This document shows, piece after piece, positions 51,142 to 60,168 of a stretch of DNA of 64,000 nt. The translations under genes and the position numbers were made by a program. Origin of the DNA: Agrococcus jejuensis (lineage in GTDB: Bacteria > Actinomycetota > Actinomycetes > Actinomycetales > Microbacteriaceae); NCBI RefSeq assembly GCF_900099705.1, contig NZ_LT629695.1, forward strand, positions 682,001 to 746,000. Reading direction: 5' to 3'. Below the pieces are notes generated by a model. The model was given only the letters and a program-made list of their open reading frames with translations, did no database searches and had not been told where the DNA came from. Numbering within the stretch: position 1 is the first letter of the stretch; each line of letters starts with the position of its first letter.

Positions 51142-51940
51142 CGAACGCCTCCCTTCCTGCTCGGGGCGCACCTGCGCCCGTGCGGAGCGGCACGACCATG
51201 CGTCGTCCGCTGCGAGGATGCTCCACGATCTCGACGGGATGCCGATAGACCTGCGTGAGCACCTCCTCGTCGATGTCGTCGGGGGTGCCGGCGCGGCGCA
51301 CGCGCCCAGCCTCGAGCAGCACGACGGCGTCGGCGACCGCGAGAGCCGCGTCGAGGTCGTGCAGCACGAGCACGACGGTGCCGCCATGGCTCGCGACGTC
51401 GCGTGCGAGGCGCAGCGCGGCGTCCTGATGGCGCAGGTCGAGCGCGGCGGTGGGCTCGTCGAGCAGCAGCACGCCCGCATCCTGCGCGAGCACGCGCGCG
51501 AGCTGCACGCGCGACCGCTCGCCGCCCGACAGCGACAGCACGCCCTGCTCGGCGTAGGCCTCCGCCTCGGTGTCGACGAGCGCGGCGTGCGCGATCGCGT
51601 CGCGCTGCGCCGCCGACTCGCCGTCGCGCCACGCGTGCCTGCCGAGCGCGACGACCTCGCGCGCCGGGTAGTCGAACGCGACGCCGTGGTGCTGCGACAG
51701 CACGGCGCGGATGCGCGCGGCGTCGCCTGGCGAGAGCGCTGCGGCATCGAGGTCGGCGATGCGGATGCTGCCGCTCGCTGCGGGCAGGTCGCCCGCGATC
51801 GCGGCGAGCAGCGTGGACTTGCCCGATCCGTTCGGCCCGACCAGCACGGTGATGGCGCCGGCCTCGGCGACCATCGACACGTCGCGCAGCACGGGGCGGC
51901 CGCCGAGCTCGACGCGCAGGCCGTCGACGACGACGGTCAT
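51131..51940 (-). CDS. hmuV: haem ABC transporter ATPase
   Basis: 269 aa. Walker A GPNGSGKST, Q-loop SQHHGVAFDYPAREVVALGRHAW, signature LSGGERSRVQLARVL, Walker B VLLLDEPTAALD and H-loop VLHDLDAAL. The Q-loop histidines and REVVALGRHAW are typical of HmuV. The ATG overlaps the permease stop as ATGA, without a clear Shine-Dalgarno. Confidence 0.93.
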   Translation of the reverse strand: MTVVVDGLRVELGGRPVLRDVSMVAEAGAITVLVGPNGSGKSTLLAAIAGDLPAASGSIRIADLDAAALSPGDAARIRAVLSQHHGVAFDYPAREVVALGRHAWRDGESAAQRDAIAHAALVDTEAEAYAEQGVLSLSGGERSRVQLARVLAQDAGVLLLDEPTAALDLRHQDAALRLARDVASHGGTVVLVLHDLDAALAVADAVVLLEAGRVRRAGTPDDIDEEVLTQVYRHPVEIVEHPRSGRRMVVPLRTGAGAPRAGREAFDAR

Positions 51941-53064
51941 GCGGGCACCGCCGTGCGGAGCCTGGCGCGCACGAGCACGAGGAACAGCGGGCCTCCGACG
52001 ACGGCCGTGAGCACGCCGATCGGCAGGTCGACGAACGGCACGAGCGTGCGGGCGCCGAGGTCGGCGCCGACGAGCAGCAGCGCCCCCGCGAGGGCCGAGA
52101 GCGGCAGCACGACGCGCTGGCTCGGGCCCACGATGAGGCGCAGGACGTGCGGCACGATGAGGCCGACGAAGCCGATGATGCCGCCGGTCGCGACGGCACC
52201 GGCCGCGAGCAGCGCGGCGCACAGCACGGCGACGGCGCGGAACGCGCGCAGGTCGAGGCCCGAGCGGCGCGCATCCGTCTCGCCGAGCGCGAGCGCGTCG
52301 AGCCCGTGCGCGAGGGGCTGCGCCACGACGAGGCCGATCGCGACGACGACCGCGGCGGGCGCGAGGCCCGCCCACGTCGAGCCGTTGAGCGACCCCATCT
52401 GCCAGAACACGATCGCCTCGCGGCTCGTGGTCTCGGCGAGGAAGACCATGAGGGCCGAAGCGGCACCTGCGACGGCGTTGACGGCGATGCCGACGAGCAC
52501 GAGCACGAGCGTCGCCGAGCCGCCGAGCCGCGACGAGAGCGCGAGCACGACGAGGGTCGTGAGGATGCCGGCGACGAACGCGGCGGCGGGCACGGTCCAG
52601 GTGACGACGGCGGCGCTCGACGCGATGATCGCGATCGCGGCGCCGACGGCGGCGCCCGCGGTGATGCCGATGACGCCCGGCTCGGCGAGCGGGTTGCCGA
52701 AGAGGCCCTGCGTGATGGCGCCCGCCGTCGCGAGCGCCGCGCCGACCACGAGGGCGGCGGCGATGCGCGGCAGGCGCACGTTCCACAGCGCACCGTCGGA
52801 GCGCACCGCGGTGGCGTCGGGCGCGACGCCCAGGAGCTCGCCGATGCGACGCGCGAACGACGCGCCCACCTCGGCAGGGCTCATGGAGTACTGGCCGAGC
52901 AGCATCGACGCCGCGACGGCGACGACGAGCAGCGTGACCAGCACGATCGTCGTCGTCGCGGCGCGAGAGCGGCGCACGCGCGCCGCCGGCCGCTCGGCCG
53001 CCACCGTGCGGTAGCGGCCGAGCGCAGCCTGGTGGGCCGTCGAGGCCGTGGTGCCGGTCGTCAC
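51937..53064 (-). CDS. hmuU: haem ABC transporter permease (FecCD family)
   Basis: 375 aa, about ten helices after a 35-residue cytoplasmic N-terminus. WNVRLPRIAAALVVGAALATAGAITQGLFGNPLAEPGVIGITAGAAVGA is the FecCD signature, then IVFWQMGSLNGSTW and GFVGLIVPHVLRLIVGPSQRVVLPLSALAGALLLVGADLGART. The GTG start overlaps the hmuT stop as GTGA. Confidence 0.93.
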   Translation of the reverse strand: MTTGTTASTAHQAALGRYRTVAAERPAARVRRSRAATTTIVLVTLLVVAVAASMLLGQYSMSPAEVGASFARRIGELLGVAPDATAVRSDGALWNVRLPRIAAALVVGAALATAGAITQGLFGNPLAEPGVIGITAGAAVGAAIAIIASSAAVVTWTVPAAAFVAGILTTLVVLALSSRLGGSATLVLVLVGIAVNAVAGAASALMVFLAETTSREAIVFWQMGSLNGSTWAGLAPAAVVVAIGLVVAQPLAHGLDALALGETDARRSGLDLRAFRAVAVLCAALLAAGAVATGGIIGFVGLIVPHVLRLIVGPSQRVVLPLSALAGALLLVGADLGARTLVPFVDLPIGVLTAVVGGPLFLVLVRARLRTAVPA

Positions 53065-54128
53065 GGCGCGTACACCGCCTCGGCGAGCGAGACGAGCACC
53101 TCGGGATACGACGGCCCGAACGACAGCACCTCGCCGTCGGCCATGTCGACGATGCGCTGCGTCCGACCGGCGACGGTGTCCGAGACGCCGGGGCGGCCGA
53201 CGAAGCCGTCGACGCCACCGGTCGACGCGAGGCCGCCCGTCATCGTGAGGATGACCTCGGGGTCGATCGCGAGCACCGCCTCCGCCGTCGCGGGTGCGAT
53301 GTCCTGCACGCCCGCCTCGGTCGGCGCATCCAGCCCGCCGATGGCGTCGATGAGGTCGTCGGCGCCCGAGCCCTCGCCCATGACGAAGAACACGGATCCC
53401 GTGCCGCGCACGTAGAGGAAGGCCATGCGCAGCGGCTCCCAGTCGCCCGCGAGCGCGCCGACGCGCAGCTCGGCGGCCGCGAGGCGCTCCTCGAAGTCGG
53501 CGACGAGCGTCTCGCCCGCATCCGACACCCCGAAGGCGTCGGCGACGACGAGGACCTGCTCGGCGATGAGGTCGACGCCGCGCTCGGAGGCGACGACGAG
53601 CACCGGCACGCCGGAGGCGCGCAGCTGCTCGGGCACCTCGGGCGGGCCCATGGTGTCGTCCATGATCACGAACGTCGGGTCGAGGTCGAGGATGGCCTCG
53701 GCCTGCAGCTCGTGGCCGTTCTGCGTCACGACGGGCAGGTCGGCGACGACCGACTCGGTCGACGTGTTGGCGCGGCCGACGAGCGTGTCGGCGAGGCCGA
53801 GCGCGATGACCGTCTCGGTGAGGGTGCCGTAGAGGTCGAGGGCGAGCACGCGCGAGACGTCGGCCACCTCGACCGTGACGCCGTCGACGCCCGTCGCGGT
53901 CACGGGCAGCTGCGGCTCGGGGTCGGCGATCGGCTCGGGCTCCGCCACGGTCGCCGCGGTCGACGGTCCCGTGATCGTGCGCGGGTCGACCGTCGACGGG
54001 GTGGGCTCGGCCGGCGCCGACGATGCCGGCGCGGCCGAGGTGGACGCGGGGGCGTCGCCCTGCTCTCCGGCTGCGCAGCCGGAGAGCAGGACGACGAGCA
54101 GGGCGACGCCTGCGGTGAGGCGCCTCAT
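53061..54128 (-). CDS. hmuT: haem-binding lipoprotein of the ABC transporter
   Basis: 355 aa. Lipobox VVLLSGCAAG with acylated Cys about 18, a Ser/Pro/Ala-rich tether (to about 60), then a class III binding-protein fold. DVSRVLALDLYGTLTETVIALGLADTLVGRANTSTE is the N-lobe and PEVILTMTGGLASTGGVDGFVGRPGVSDTVAGRTQRIVDM the C-lobe; tyrosines here are candidate haem axial ligands. It passes haem from HtaA to HmuUV. The ATG overlaps the htaA stop. Confidence 0.92.
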   Translation of the reverse strand: MRRLTAGVALLVVLLSGCAAGEQGDAPASTSAAPASSAPAEPTPSTVDPRTITGPSTAATVAEPEPIADPEPQLPVTATGVDGVTVEVADVSRVLALDLYGTLTETVIALGLADTLVGRANTSTESVVADLPVVTQNGHELQAEAILDLDPTFVIMDDTMGPPEVPEQLRASGVPVLVVASERGVDLIAEQVLVVADAFGVSDAGETLVADFEERLAAAELRVGALAGDWEPLRMAFLYVRGTGSVFFVMGEGSGADDLIDAIGGLDAPTEAGVQDIAPATAEAVLAIDPEVILTMTGGLASTGGVDGFVGRPGVSDTVAGRTQRIVDMADGEVLSFGPSYPEVLVSLAEAVYAP

Positions 54129-56824
54129 GCGCGGGCGAGCCTCCGACGCAGCACGAGGCCACCCGCCATGAGCAGGGCCGCGAGCGCGACCATCGGCAGC
54201 AGCACGTCGATGCGCTGCTCGGCACCCGTCTGCGGCAGGGTGCCCGACGCGACCGAGCACTCGACCTCGGCACCGATCGGCAGGGTGAACGACACGGGGT
54301 CGAGCGCCTCGCCTGCGCCGTAGAAGCCGGCGAAGCCCTCGGCGCCTGCGGCAGTGAGGGTCGCGGTCGCACCCGACACGGTCAGCGCGCCACCCGAGAC
54401 CGTCGACGAGAACGACAGGCTCGCGAACGCGATGTCCGAGTACGTGTGCAGCTGGCCGTCCTCCATGCCCTTCGACACGACGTCGGCGACGATCGTGCCC
54501 GACGACGGCCCCGTGAGGCGGATGCGCACGTCGCTGACCGTGAGGTCGAGCGCGCCCGAGTGGCCGGCGAAGTGGATGCTGCCCGGCAGGCTCACGAGAC
54601 CCGTGGTGCCGTCGAGCTGGATGGCACCCGAGCCACCCGACCACTGCCAGCCGCCGTCGACGTCGGAGACGCCACCCGTGGTGGTCCAGCCGCCGTTCGC
54701 GATGCCGCCCGAGATGTACGAGCGGAACGACGAGCGGATGCCCCACGTCATGGTCGCGCCCGAGACCGCGTTGGCGGTGCACTGCTCCTGCTGCTCGGCA
54801 GCCTGCTGCACCGGCTGCTGCTGCACGGGGTTCGTCGGCACGACGACCGGGGGCTGGATGGGCGTGGGCTGCTGCGGCTGCTCGGGCGTGCCCGGCTCCT
54901 GCGGCTGCGTCGTCGACGCGATCGGCAGGGTCGCCGACACGGGGTCGAGCTCGGAGCCGGCGGCGTAGAAGCCCGCGAAGCCGGCGGCGCCGTCCTCGGT
55001 GAGCACCGCGGGGGCGTTCGCGATCGTGAGGGTGCCCTCGGCGACCGCCGCCGTGGCGACGTCGCCGGCGGCGCGCGCCGCGGGAGCGGCGAGCGTGACG
55101 GTGGCGAAGTCGATGCCGGTCTGCGTGACGTACTCGGTCGAGCCGAGCGAGCGCGACACCGTCGAGGCGACGATCGTCGCCTGCGTGGCCGAGTCGATGC
55201 GCAGGCGCACGTCGCTGATCGTCAGGTCGAGCTGGCCGCCATGACCCGTGAAGCGGATGTGGCCGGGGTAGGCGACGAGCGCCGTGCCGGTCGCCTCGTC
55301 GGCGACGCCCGTGCCGCCCGTCCACGAGAAGCCCGACGCATCCATCGTCACGCCGCCCGACGGGGTGATCGTGCCGTTCGCGATGGGTCCGACGACGTAG
55401 CTGCGGAACGAGGAGCGGATGCCCCACTGCAGCGTGGCGTCGGCGATGCCGAGGCCCGTCTCGGGGTCGGTGGTGCCGGGATCCGTCGGGTCGGTGCCCG
55501 GGCCCGTGGGGTCGGTGCCGGGCTCGGTCGGGTCGACCGGCGCCTCGACGGCCGCGAGCGGCAGCGTGAACGTGGCCGTGCCGAACTCGTCGCCCGGCTG
55601 GTAGGTGAAGATCGGGGCGGCCTCGGCCGTGATCGCGATCGCCGCGTTCGTGACGGTGACGGACTCGTCGCCGAAGACGGCGCTCGAGAGGTCGATCGTC
55701 GCGAATCGCAGGTTCGGCTGGTCGCCGTTCGTCGACGACGTCGCGTCGAGCACGAGGTAGGCCTCGGTCGCCGAGACGAGCTCGATGCGCAGGTTCGTGA
55801 GGTCGATGTCGATCATGCCGCCGTGGGCGAAGAAGCCGAACGTGCCGGGGAAGGCGACGAGCGCGGATGCGGCGTCGGCGTCGACGACGCCGGTGCCGTT
55901 GCCGGCCCAGCGGAAGCCGTCGGTCGTGCCGCGGTACTCGACGCCGTCGGCGGCCGAGATCTGGCCGGCTGCGGCCTGGTAGCGCAGCCAGCTGGCGCGG
56001 AACGTCCAGTCGATCGTCGCGCCGGCGACGTCGTGCGTCGGCTCGGCGGGCGTCACGGGCACGACGGGGTCGGTGCCCGGATCCGTCGGGTCCGTGCCCG
56101 GATCCGTCGGGTCCGTGCCCGGGTCGGTCGGGTCCGTGCCGGGATCGGTCGGGTCCGTGCCCGGGTCCGTCGGCTCGGTGCCCGGGTCCGTCGGCTGCTC
56201 GACCGCGACGAGCGGCAGCGTGAACGTGACGGGGTCGAGGGCCGTGCCTGCGGAGTAGAAGCCCGCGAAGGCGGCTGCGCCGGCCTCGGTGAGCGTCGAC
56301 GCGGCGCCGGCGATCGAGATCGACTCGGCGCTCGTGGCGAGGCCTGTGAGGTCGATCTGCGCGAAGCGCGTGTCGGGGTGCTGCTCGATGGTGCCCGACT
56401 GCAGGCCCTTCGAGGCGACGTCGAACACGAGGTAGCCCTCGGTGGCCGAGACGAGCTCGACGCGCGCGTCGGACAGCGTCAGGTCGAGCAGGCCGCCGTG
56501 CCCCTGGAACTGCACGGAGCCGGGCAACGAGACGGTGCCTGCCGAGGTCGCGGCGTCGGCCGAGCCGGCGCCCGACGCCCACGTGAAGCCGTTCGCGCCG
56601 GCGACGACGCCGCCGGAGACGATCGTGGTGCCGTTCGCGATGGGGCCCGCGATGTACGAGCGGAAGGACTGCTTGACGCCCCAGTCGAGGGTGGCGTTCG
56701 CGACGTCCTGCGTGGCTGCGCTCGCGGGCGGCGCTGCGACGACTCCGACGGCGCCCGCTGCGACGAGCAGGGCCGACAGGATCGTCGCGAGCGCACGGCG
56801 GCGCACGGGCATGGCTGAGTGCAT
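54125..56824 (-). CDS. htaA: HtaA haem receptor with four CR domains and LPQTG anchor
   Basis: 899 aa. Signal peptide to ASA (about 36). Four HtaA domains, roughly 40-205, 263-425, 458-635 and 680-850. Domains 1, 3 and 4 have SFRSYI/V with the haem-ligand Tyr and (Q/T/A)GHGG or AGHSG with the conserved His; domain 2 diverges to SWLRYQ and FAHGG. Domain 1-2 linker is six PTDPGTD heptads. LPQTG at 863, a membrane helix and RRRLARA make a sorting signal. Corynebacterial HtaA has two CR domains, so this one is doubled. GGAG lies 7 nt before the ATG; an IdeR box is 54 bp upstream. Confidence 0.95.
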   Translation of the reverse strand: MHSAMPVRRRALATILSALLVAAGAVGVVAAPPASAATQDVANATLDWGVKQSFRSYIAGPIANGTTIVSGGVVAGANGFTWASGAGSADAATSAGTVSLPGSVQFQGHGGLLDLTLSDARVELVSATEGYLVFDVASKGLQSGTIEQHPDTRFAQIDLTGLATSAESISIAGAASTLTEAGAAAFAGFYSAGTALDPVTFTLPLVAVEQPTDPGTEPTDPGTDPTDPGTDPTDPGTDPTDPGTDPTDPGTDPVVPVTPAEPTHDVAGATIDWTFRASWLRYQAAAGQISAADGVEYRGTTDGFRWAGNGTGVVDADAASALVAFPGTFGFFAHGGMIDIDLTNLRIELVSATEAYLVLDATSSTNGDQPNLRFATIDLSSAVFGDESVTVTNAAIAITAEAAPIFTYQPGDEFGTATFTLPLAAVEAPVDPTEPGTDPTGPGTDPTDPGTTDPETGLGIADATLQWGIRSSFRSYVVGPIANGTITPSGGVTMDASGFSWTGGTGVADEATGTALVAYPGHIRFTGHGGQLDLTISDVRLRIDSATQATIVASTVSRSLGSTEYVTQTGIDFATVTLAAPAARAAGDVATAAVAEGTLTIANAPAVLTEDGAAGFAGFYAAGSELDPVSATLPIASTTQPQEPGTPEQPQQPTPIQPPVVVPTNPVQQQPVQQAAEQQEQCTANAVSGATMTWGIRSSFRSYISGGIANGGWTTTGGVSDVDGGWQWSGGSGAIQLDGTTGLVSLPGSIHFAGHSGALDLTVSDVRIRLTGPSSGTIVADVVSKGMEDGQLHTYSDIAFASLSFSSTVSGGALTVSGATATLTAAGAEGFAGFYGAGEALDPVSFTLPIGAEVECSVASGTLPQTGAEQRIDVLLPMVALAALLMAGGLVLRRRLARA
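56069..56194 (-). repeat. six tandem 21-bp repeats in htaA
   Basis: Each 21-bp unit encodes PTDPGTD/E. Third-position differences between units show they are not identical copies, but units 1-2 differ only slightly, so slippage may change their number. A shorter degenerate array links domains 2 and 3 near 55.49-55.54 kb. Confidence 0.9.
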
Positions 56825-56855
56825 GCGAGATCTCCGTGAGGTGAGAGGGGAAGGC

Positions 56856-56876
56856 GTCACGAGGAATCCTCGTGAC
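56856..56876. promoter_or_regulatory. 10-1-10 palindrome next to the IdeR box
   Basis: GTCACGAGGA-a-TCCTCGTGAC is a perfect inverted repeat between the IdeR box and the htaA start. It may be a second operator or a stem in the htaA leader. No known haem-sensor consensus is matched that I can name. Confidence 0.55.
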
Positions 56877-56877
56877 A

Positions 56878-56896
56878 TTAGGTGAGCCTAACCTAA
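56878..56896. promoter_or_regulatory. DtxR/IdeR iron box of the haem operon
   Basis: TTAGGTGAGCCTAACCTAA matches the 19-bp consensus TTAGGTTAGGCTAACCTAA at 17 positions. Fe2+-loaded IdeR bound here would repress htaA-hmuTUV-hmuO when iron is plentiful. Confidence 0.9.
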
Positions 56897-56933
56897 CCTC
56901 AAACCTCACGACGCGCCAGTCGCGCGTCCTCGC

Positions 56934-58730
56934 TCAGCCCTCCAGGCGGTCCGCAGCCTCCAGCCACGCCTCCTCGAGCTCGGCGAGGCGCTCCTCCACC
57001 TCGCCGAGCTCGCGCTGCATCGACAGCAGCCGGTCGTAGTCGCTCTGGTCGACGACCGCGAAGTCCGCCAGCAGCCGCTCGCGCTGCTCCGTCGCCTTCT
57101 GCACGCGGCGTTCGAGGCTGCGCACCTCGAGCTCCAGCTGGCGACGCTCGGCGCCCGAGATCCGCTCGCGCGTCGGGGCTGCGCCCTGCGCATCCATGGG
57201 CGTCGCCGCCCTCCCCCGCTGCGAGGCCGCCTCGGCCTCGATCCGCAGGTACTCGTCGACGCCGCCCGGCAGGTGCTGCAGGCGACCGTCGACGACCGCC
57301 CGCTGCTGGTCGGTGACGCGCTCGATGAGGTACCGGTCGTGGCTCACGACGATGAGGCAGCCCGCCCACGAGTCGAGCAGGTCCTCGAGCGCCGCGAGCA
57401 TGTCGGTGTCGAGGTCGTTCGTCGGCTCGTCGAGGATGAGCACGTTGGGCTCGTCGAGGATGATGAGCAGCAGCTGCAGGCGCCGTCGCTGGCCGCCCGA
57501 GAGGTCGCGGATGGGCGTCGACAGCTCGTCGGACTGGAAGCCGAGACGCTCGAGCAGCTGCCCGGGCGTCATCTCCTCGCCGCCCGAGCCGTACGACGAG
57601 CGCAGGCGCCCGACGACGGTGCGCACCGGCTCGTGCTCGACGTCCTGCAGCTCGGCGAGCTCCTGGCTCAGCTGCGCGACCTTCACGGTCACGCCGCGCT
57701 TCACGCGGCCGCTCGTCGGTGCCAGCTCGCCCGAGATCAGCTGCAGCAGCGTCGACTTGCCCGCGCCGTTGCGGCCGAGGATGCCCGTGCGCTCGCCCGG
57801 CGCGATGAGCCACGTGATGTCGTCGAGCACGTCGCGGTCGCCGAACGACACCGACACGTCCTGCAGGTCGACGACGTCCTTGCCGAGGCGCGTGACGGCG
57901 AGCTGCGCGAGCGCGATGCGGTCGCGCGGCTCGGGCACGTCCTCGATGAGCTGCGTCGCCGCGTCGATGCGGAACTTCGGCTTCGCCGTGCGCGCAGGCG
58001 CACCGCGGCGCAGCCACGCGAGCTCCTTCTTCATGAGGCTCTGCCGCTTCGCCTCCGTGACGCGCGAGACGCGATCGCGCTCGACGCGCTGCAGGATGTA
58101 CGCCGCGTAGCCGCCCTCGAAGGGCTCGACGATGCCGTCGTGCACCTCCCACGTGTCCGTGCACACCGCGTCGAGGAACCAGCGGTCGTGCGTCACGACC
58201 GCGAGCGCTCCCCTGCCGCTGCCGAGCCGCCGCACGAGGTGGTCGGCGAGCCAGGCGATGCCCTGCACGTCGAGGTGGTTCGTGGGCTCGTCGAGCAGCA
58301 GCACGTCCCAGTCGCCCGCGAGCAGGCGCGCGAGCGCGACGCGGCGGCGCTGGCCGCCCGACAGCGACGCGATCGTCGCATCCCACGGCACGTCGCCCGC
58401 GAGGCCCGCGACGATCTCGCGGATGCGGGCGTCGCCCGCCCACTCGTGCTCCTCGCGATCGCCGACGATCGTCGCGCCGACGGTGCCCTCGTGGTCGAGC
58501 ACGTCGCGCTGGTCGAGCATGCCCACGCGCAGGCCGCCGCGATGCGTCACGCGTCCGTCGTCGGGTGCGAGCGTGCCGGCGAGCAGTCGCAGGAGCGTGG
58601 ACTTGCCGTCGCCGTTGCGGCCGACGACGCCGATGCGGTCGCCGTCGTCGATGCCGAGCGAGATGCCGTCGAAGATGACGCGGTTGGGATGCGCGAGCCG
58701 GATGCGCTCGGCGCTGAGGAGGTGTGCCAT
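56934..58730 (-). CDS. ABC-F family ATPase (Uup/EttA-like)
   Basis: 598 aa with two nucleotide-binding domains and no membrane helices. First Walker A GRNGDGKST, signature LSGGQRRRVALARLL, DEPTNHLD; second GRNGAGKST, LSGGQRRRLQLLLIIL, DEPTNDLD. The linker (about 215-300) with RVERDRVSRVTEAKRQSLMKKELAWLRRG, and the C-terminal coiled coil (about 530-595), are those of Uup-type proteins. ABC-F proteins act on the ribosomal E site or in resistance; no drug-resistance specificity can be read. GGGGAGGAC precedes the ATG. Confidence 0.93.
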   Translation of the reverse strand: MAHLLSAERIRLAHPNRVIFDGISLGIDDGDRIGVVGRNGDGKSTLLRLLAGTLAPDDGRVTHRGGLRVGMLDQRDVLDHEGTVGATIVGDREEHEWAGDARIREIVAGLAGDVPWDATIASLSGGQRRRVALARLLAGDWDVLLLDEPTNHLDVQGIAWLADHLVRRLGSGRGALAVVTHDRWFLDAVCTDTWEVHDGIVEPFEGGYAAYILQRVERDRVSRVTEAKRQSLMKKELAWLRRGAPARTAKPKFRIDAATQLIEDVPEPRDRIALAQLAVTRLGKDVVDLQDVSVSFGDRDVLDDITWLIAPGERTGILGRNGAGKSTLLQLISGELAPTSGRVKRGVTVKVAQLSQELAELQDVEHEPVRTVVGRLRSSYGSGGEEMTPGQLLERLGFQSDELSTPIRDLSGGQRRRLQLLLIILDEPNVLILDEPTNDLDTDMLAALEDLLDSWAGCLIVVSHDRYLIERVTDQQRAVVDGRLQHLPGGVDEYLRIEAEAASQRGRAATPMDAQGAAPTRERISGAERRQLELEVRSLERRVQKATEQRERLLADFAVVDQSDYDRLLSMQRELGEVEERLAELEEAWLEAADRLEG

Positions 58731-58791
58731 GTCCTCCCCAGCGTAGGCGGGGCGCGGCGGGTCAGTCGCCTGCGTCCTTGGCGGTGCTCCC

Positions 58792-58828
58792 TTCGAGGCT
58801 CACTCCGTTCGCACCTCACGGAGCGGTC
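58792..58828 (+). repeat. dispersed palindromic repeat, copy 3, flanked by 11-bp direct repeats
   Basis: Third copy of the repeat at 32147 and 35260. The interval 58771-58849 that contains it is bounded by GGTCAGTCGCC at 58760-58770 and 58850-58860, one of which is the 3' end of the DUF3467 gene. This looks like a target-site duplication. Confidence 0.75.
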
Positions 58829-58851
58829 ATCGCGAGGCGGGACGGGGCTGG

Positions 58852-59130
58852 TCAGTCGCCCAGCGGCTCGTCGCGCGGCGCCTTGCCCGTCGCCCGCTCG
58901 TAGTGCGCGAGCTGCTCGTTGAGCGCGCGCATGAGCTGGAAGACCTGGTCGGGCAGCACCTTGACGCGGGCCACGACCTGCGCGTCGAGCGCCTCGGGCG
59001 AGCGGCCCGTGATCGCTGCGAAGTCGAGCGTGAAGTACTGGCCGTTCTGGCCGACGGCCACGAAGTCGGCGAGCACGCCGCCGGCGACGGACTCGGGCAC
59101 GTGCATGCGGATGGCGGGATCGTCGCTCAT
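58852..59130 (-). CDS. DUF3467 family protein
   Basis: 92 aa soluble protein. HVPESVAGGVLADFVAVGQNGQYFTLDFAAIT, VVARVKVLPDQVFQLMRALNEQLAHYERATG is the whole-family profile: a small beta half and a C-terminal helix. Function unknown across the family. Its terminal codons GGCGACTGACC are duplicated 79 bp downstream beyond the repeat. Confidence 0.82.
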   Translation of the reverse strand: MSDDPAIRMHVPESVAGGVLADFVAVGQNGQYFTLDFAAITGRSPEALDAQVVARVKVLPDQVFQLMRALNEQLAHYERATGKAPRDEPLGD

Positions 59131-59158
59131 GGCTCCAGCATCCCGCAGCGGCCCATGC

Positions 59159-60079
59159 TCAGTCGATGAGTCGCGCGCCGGGCACGGGACCCGTGACCTT
59201 CGTCGCGGGGATGCGCGCCGCCGACAGGGCGATCTGCAGCTCGAGCGCCGAGTCGAGGTCGGCGCACAGGAAGGCGCACGTCGGGCCGGAGCCCGACACG
59301 AGCCCAGCCAGGGCGCCGTTGCGCTCCCCGAGCTCGAGCGTGCCTGCGAGTCGCGGGGCGAGGTGCAGCGCCGCGGGCTGCAGGTCGTTCGAGAGCACCT
59401 CGGCGAGCATGTGCGCGTCGCCGAGCCGTAGCGCCTGCAGCACGCGCGCGTCGACCTCGGGCCGCCGCACGGCGGGCATGATGTCGGCGCGATGGCGCAT
59501 GCGGTGCTCGTCGAGCTCGGCGTAGACCTCGGGCGTCGCGAGGCCCTCGTCGCTGAACGCGAGCACCCAGTGCAGCTGCCCCTGCGCGAGCGCGGGGCTC
59601 AGCTCGTCGCCGCGACCCGTGCCCACGGCGGTGCCGCCCTGCAGCGCGAACGGCACGTCGGCGCCCAGGCGGGCCGCGAGGCGATGCAGCTCGTCGCGAC
59701 CGAGCCGCAGCCCCCACAGCTCGGCGCACGCGACGAGCGTCGCGGCCGCATCCGCCGATCCGCCGCCCATGCCGCCGGCGACGGGCACGTGCTTCTCGAT
59801 CGACAGCGCGACGCCGTTCGTGATCTTCGCGTGCCGCGCGAGCAGCATCGCGGCGCGCACGGCGAGGTTGTCGGCGCCGGTCGAGAGCCCCGAGGCGTCG
59901 ACGGGGCCCGTGAACTCGACCGAGAAGTCGTCGGCCTCGCGGGCCTCGACGATCTCGTGGAGGCTCACCGCGTGGTACGCCGTGGCGATCTCGTGGTAGC
60001 CGTCGTCCTGCAGCGATCCGACGCCGAGGTAGACGTTGATCTTCCCGGGCGCCTTCGCTCTGACGACGCTCGGCTGCAC
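59159..60079 (-). CDS. ispE: 4-diphosphocytidyl-2-C-methyl-D-erythritol kinase
   Basis: 306 aa GHMP kinase of the MEP pathway. [15 protein letters not shown] with the catalytic Lys, the ATP loop [36 protein letters not shown] and the late [13 protein letters not shown] are all in order. GTG at 60079 has no Shine-Dalgarno but a TAGGGT box 7 nt before it, so it is probably leaderless. ispH, three steps on, lies at the other end of the window. In many actinobacteria rsmA and ispE are directly adjacent; here a plus-strand gene separates them. Confidence 0.94.
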   Translation of the reverse strand: MQPSVVRAKAPGKINVYLGVGSLQDDGYHEIATAYHAVSLHEIVEAREADDFSVEFTGPVDASGLSTGADNLAVRAAMLLARHAKITNGVALSIEKHVPVAGGMGGGSADAAATLVACAELWGLRLGRDELHRLAARLGADVPFALQGGTAVGTGRGDELSPALAQGQLHWVLAFSDEGLATPEVYAELDEHRMRHRADIMPAVRRPEVDARVLQALRLGDAHMLAEVLSNDLQPAALHLAPRLAGTLELGERNGALAGLVSGSGPTCAFLCADLDSALELQIALSAARIPATKVTGPVPGARLID

Positions 60080-60086
60080 GAGTTCG

Positions 60087-60092
60087 ACCCTA
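60087..60092 (-). promoter_or_regulatory. leaderless -10 box of ispE
   Basis: TAGGGT on the minus strand, 7 nt before the GTG start codon, with no ribosome site between. Confidence 0.55.
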
Positions 60093-60162
60093 GCCGCGCG
60101 GAGAGGGTCGATCCTGCACGTGCGCCCAGCGGGCACCCCCGCTCCCGGTGGATGCGCGGGCG

Positions 60163-60168
60163 TAGGGT
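60163..60168 (+). promoter_or_regulatory. leaderless -10 box of the MmcQ-like gene
   Basis: TAGGGT, 7 nt before the ATG at 60176, identical in sequence and spacing to the ispE box facing it. Confidence 0.55.

Noticed and set aside
56069..56194. Six 21-bp direct repeats as a possible CRISPR array
   Set aside because: They are contiguous, in frame with htaA and encode a PTDPGTD linker.
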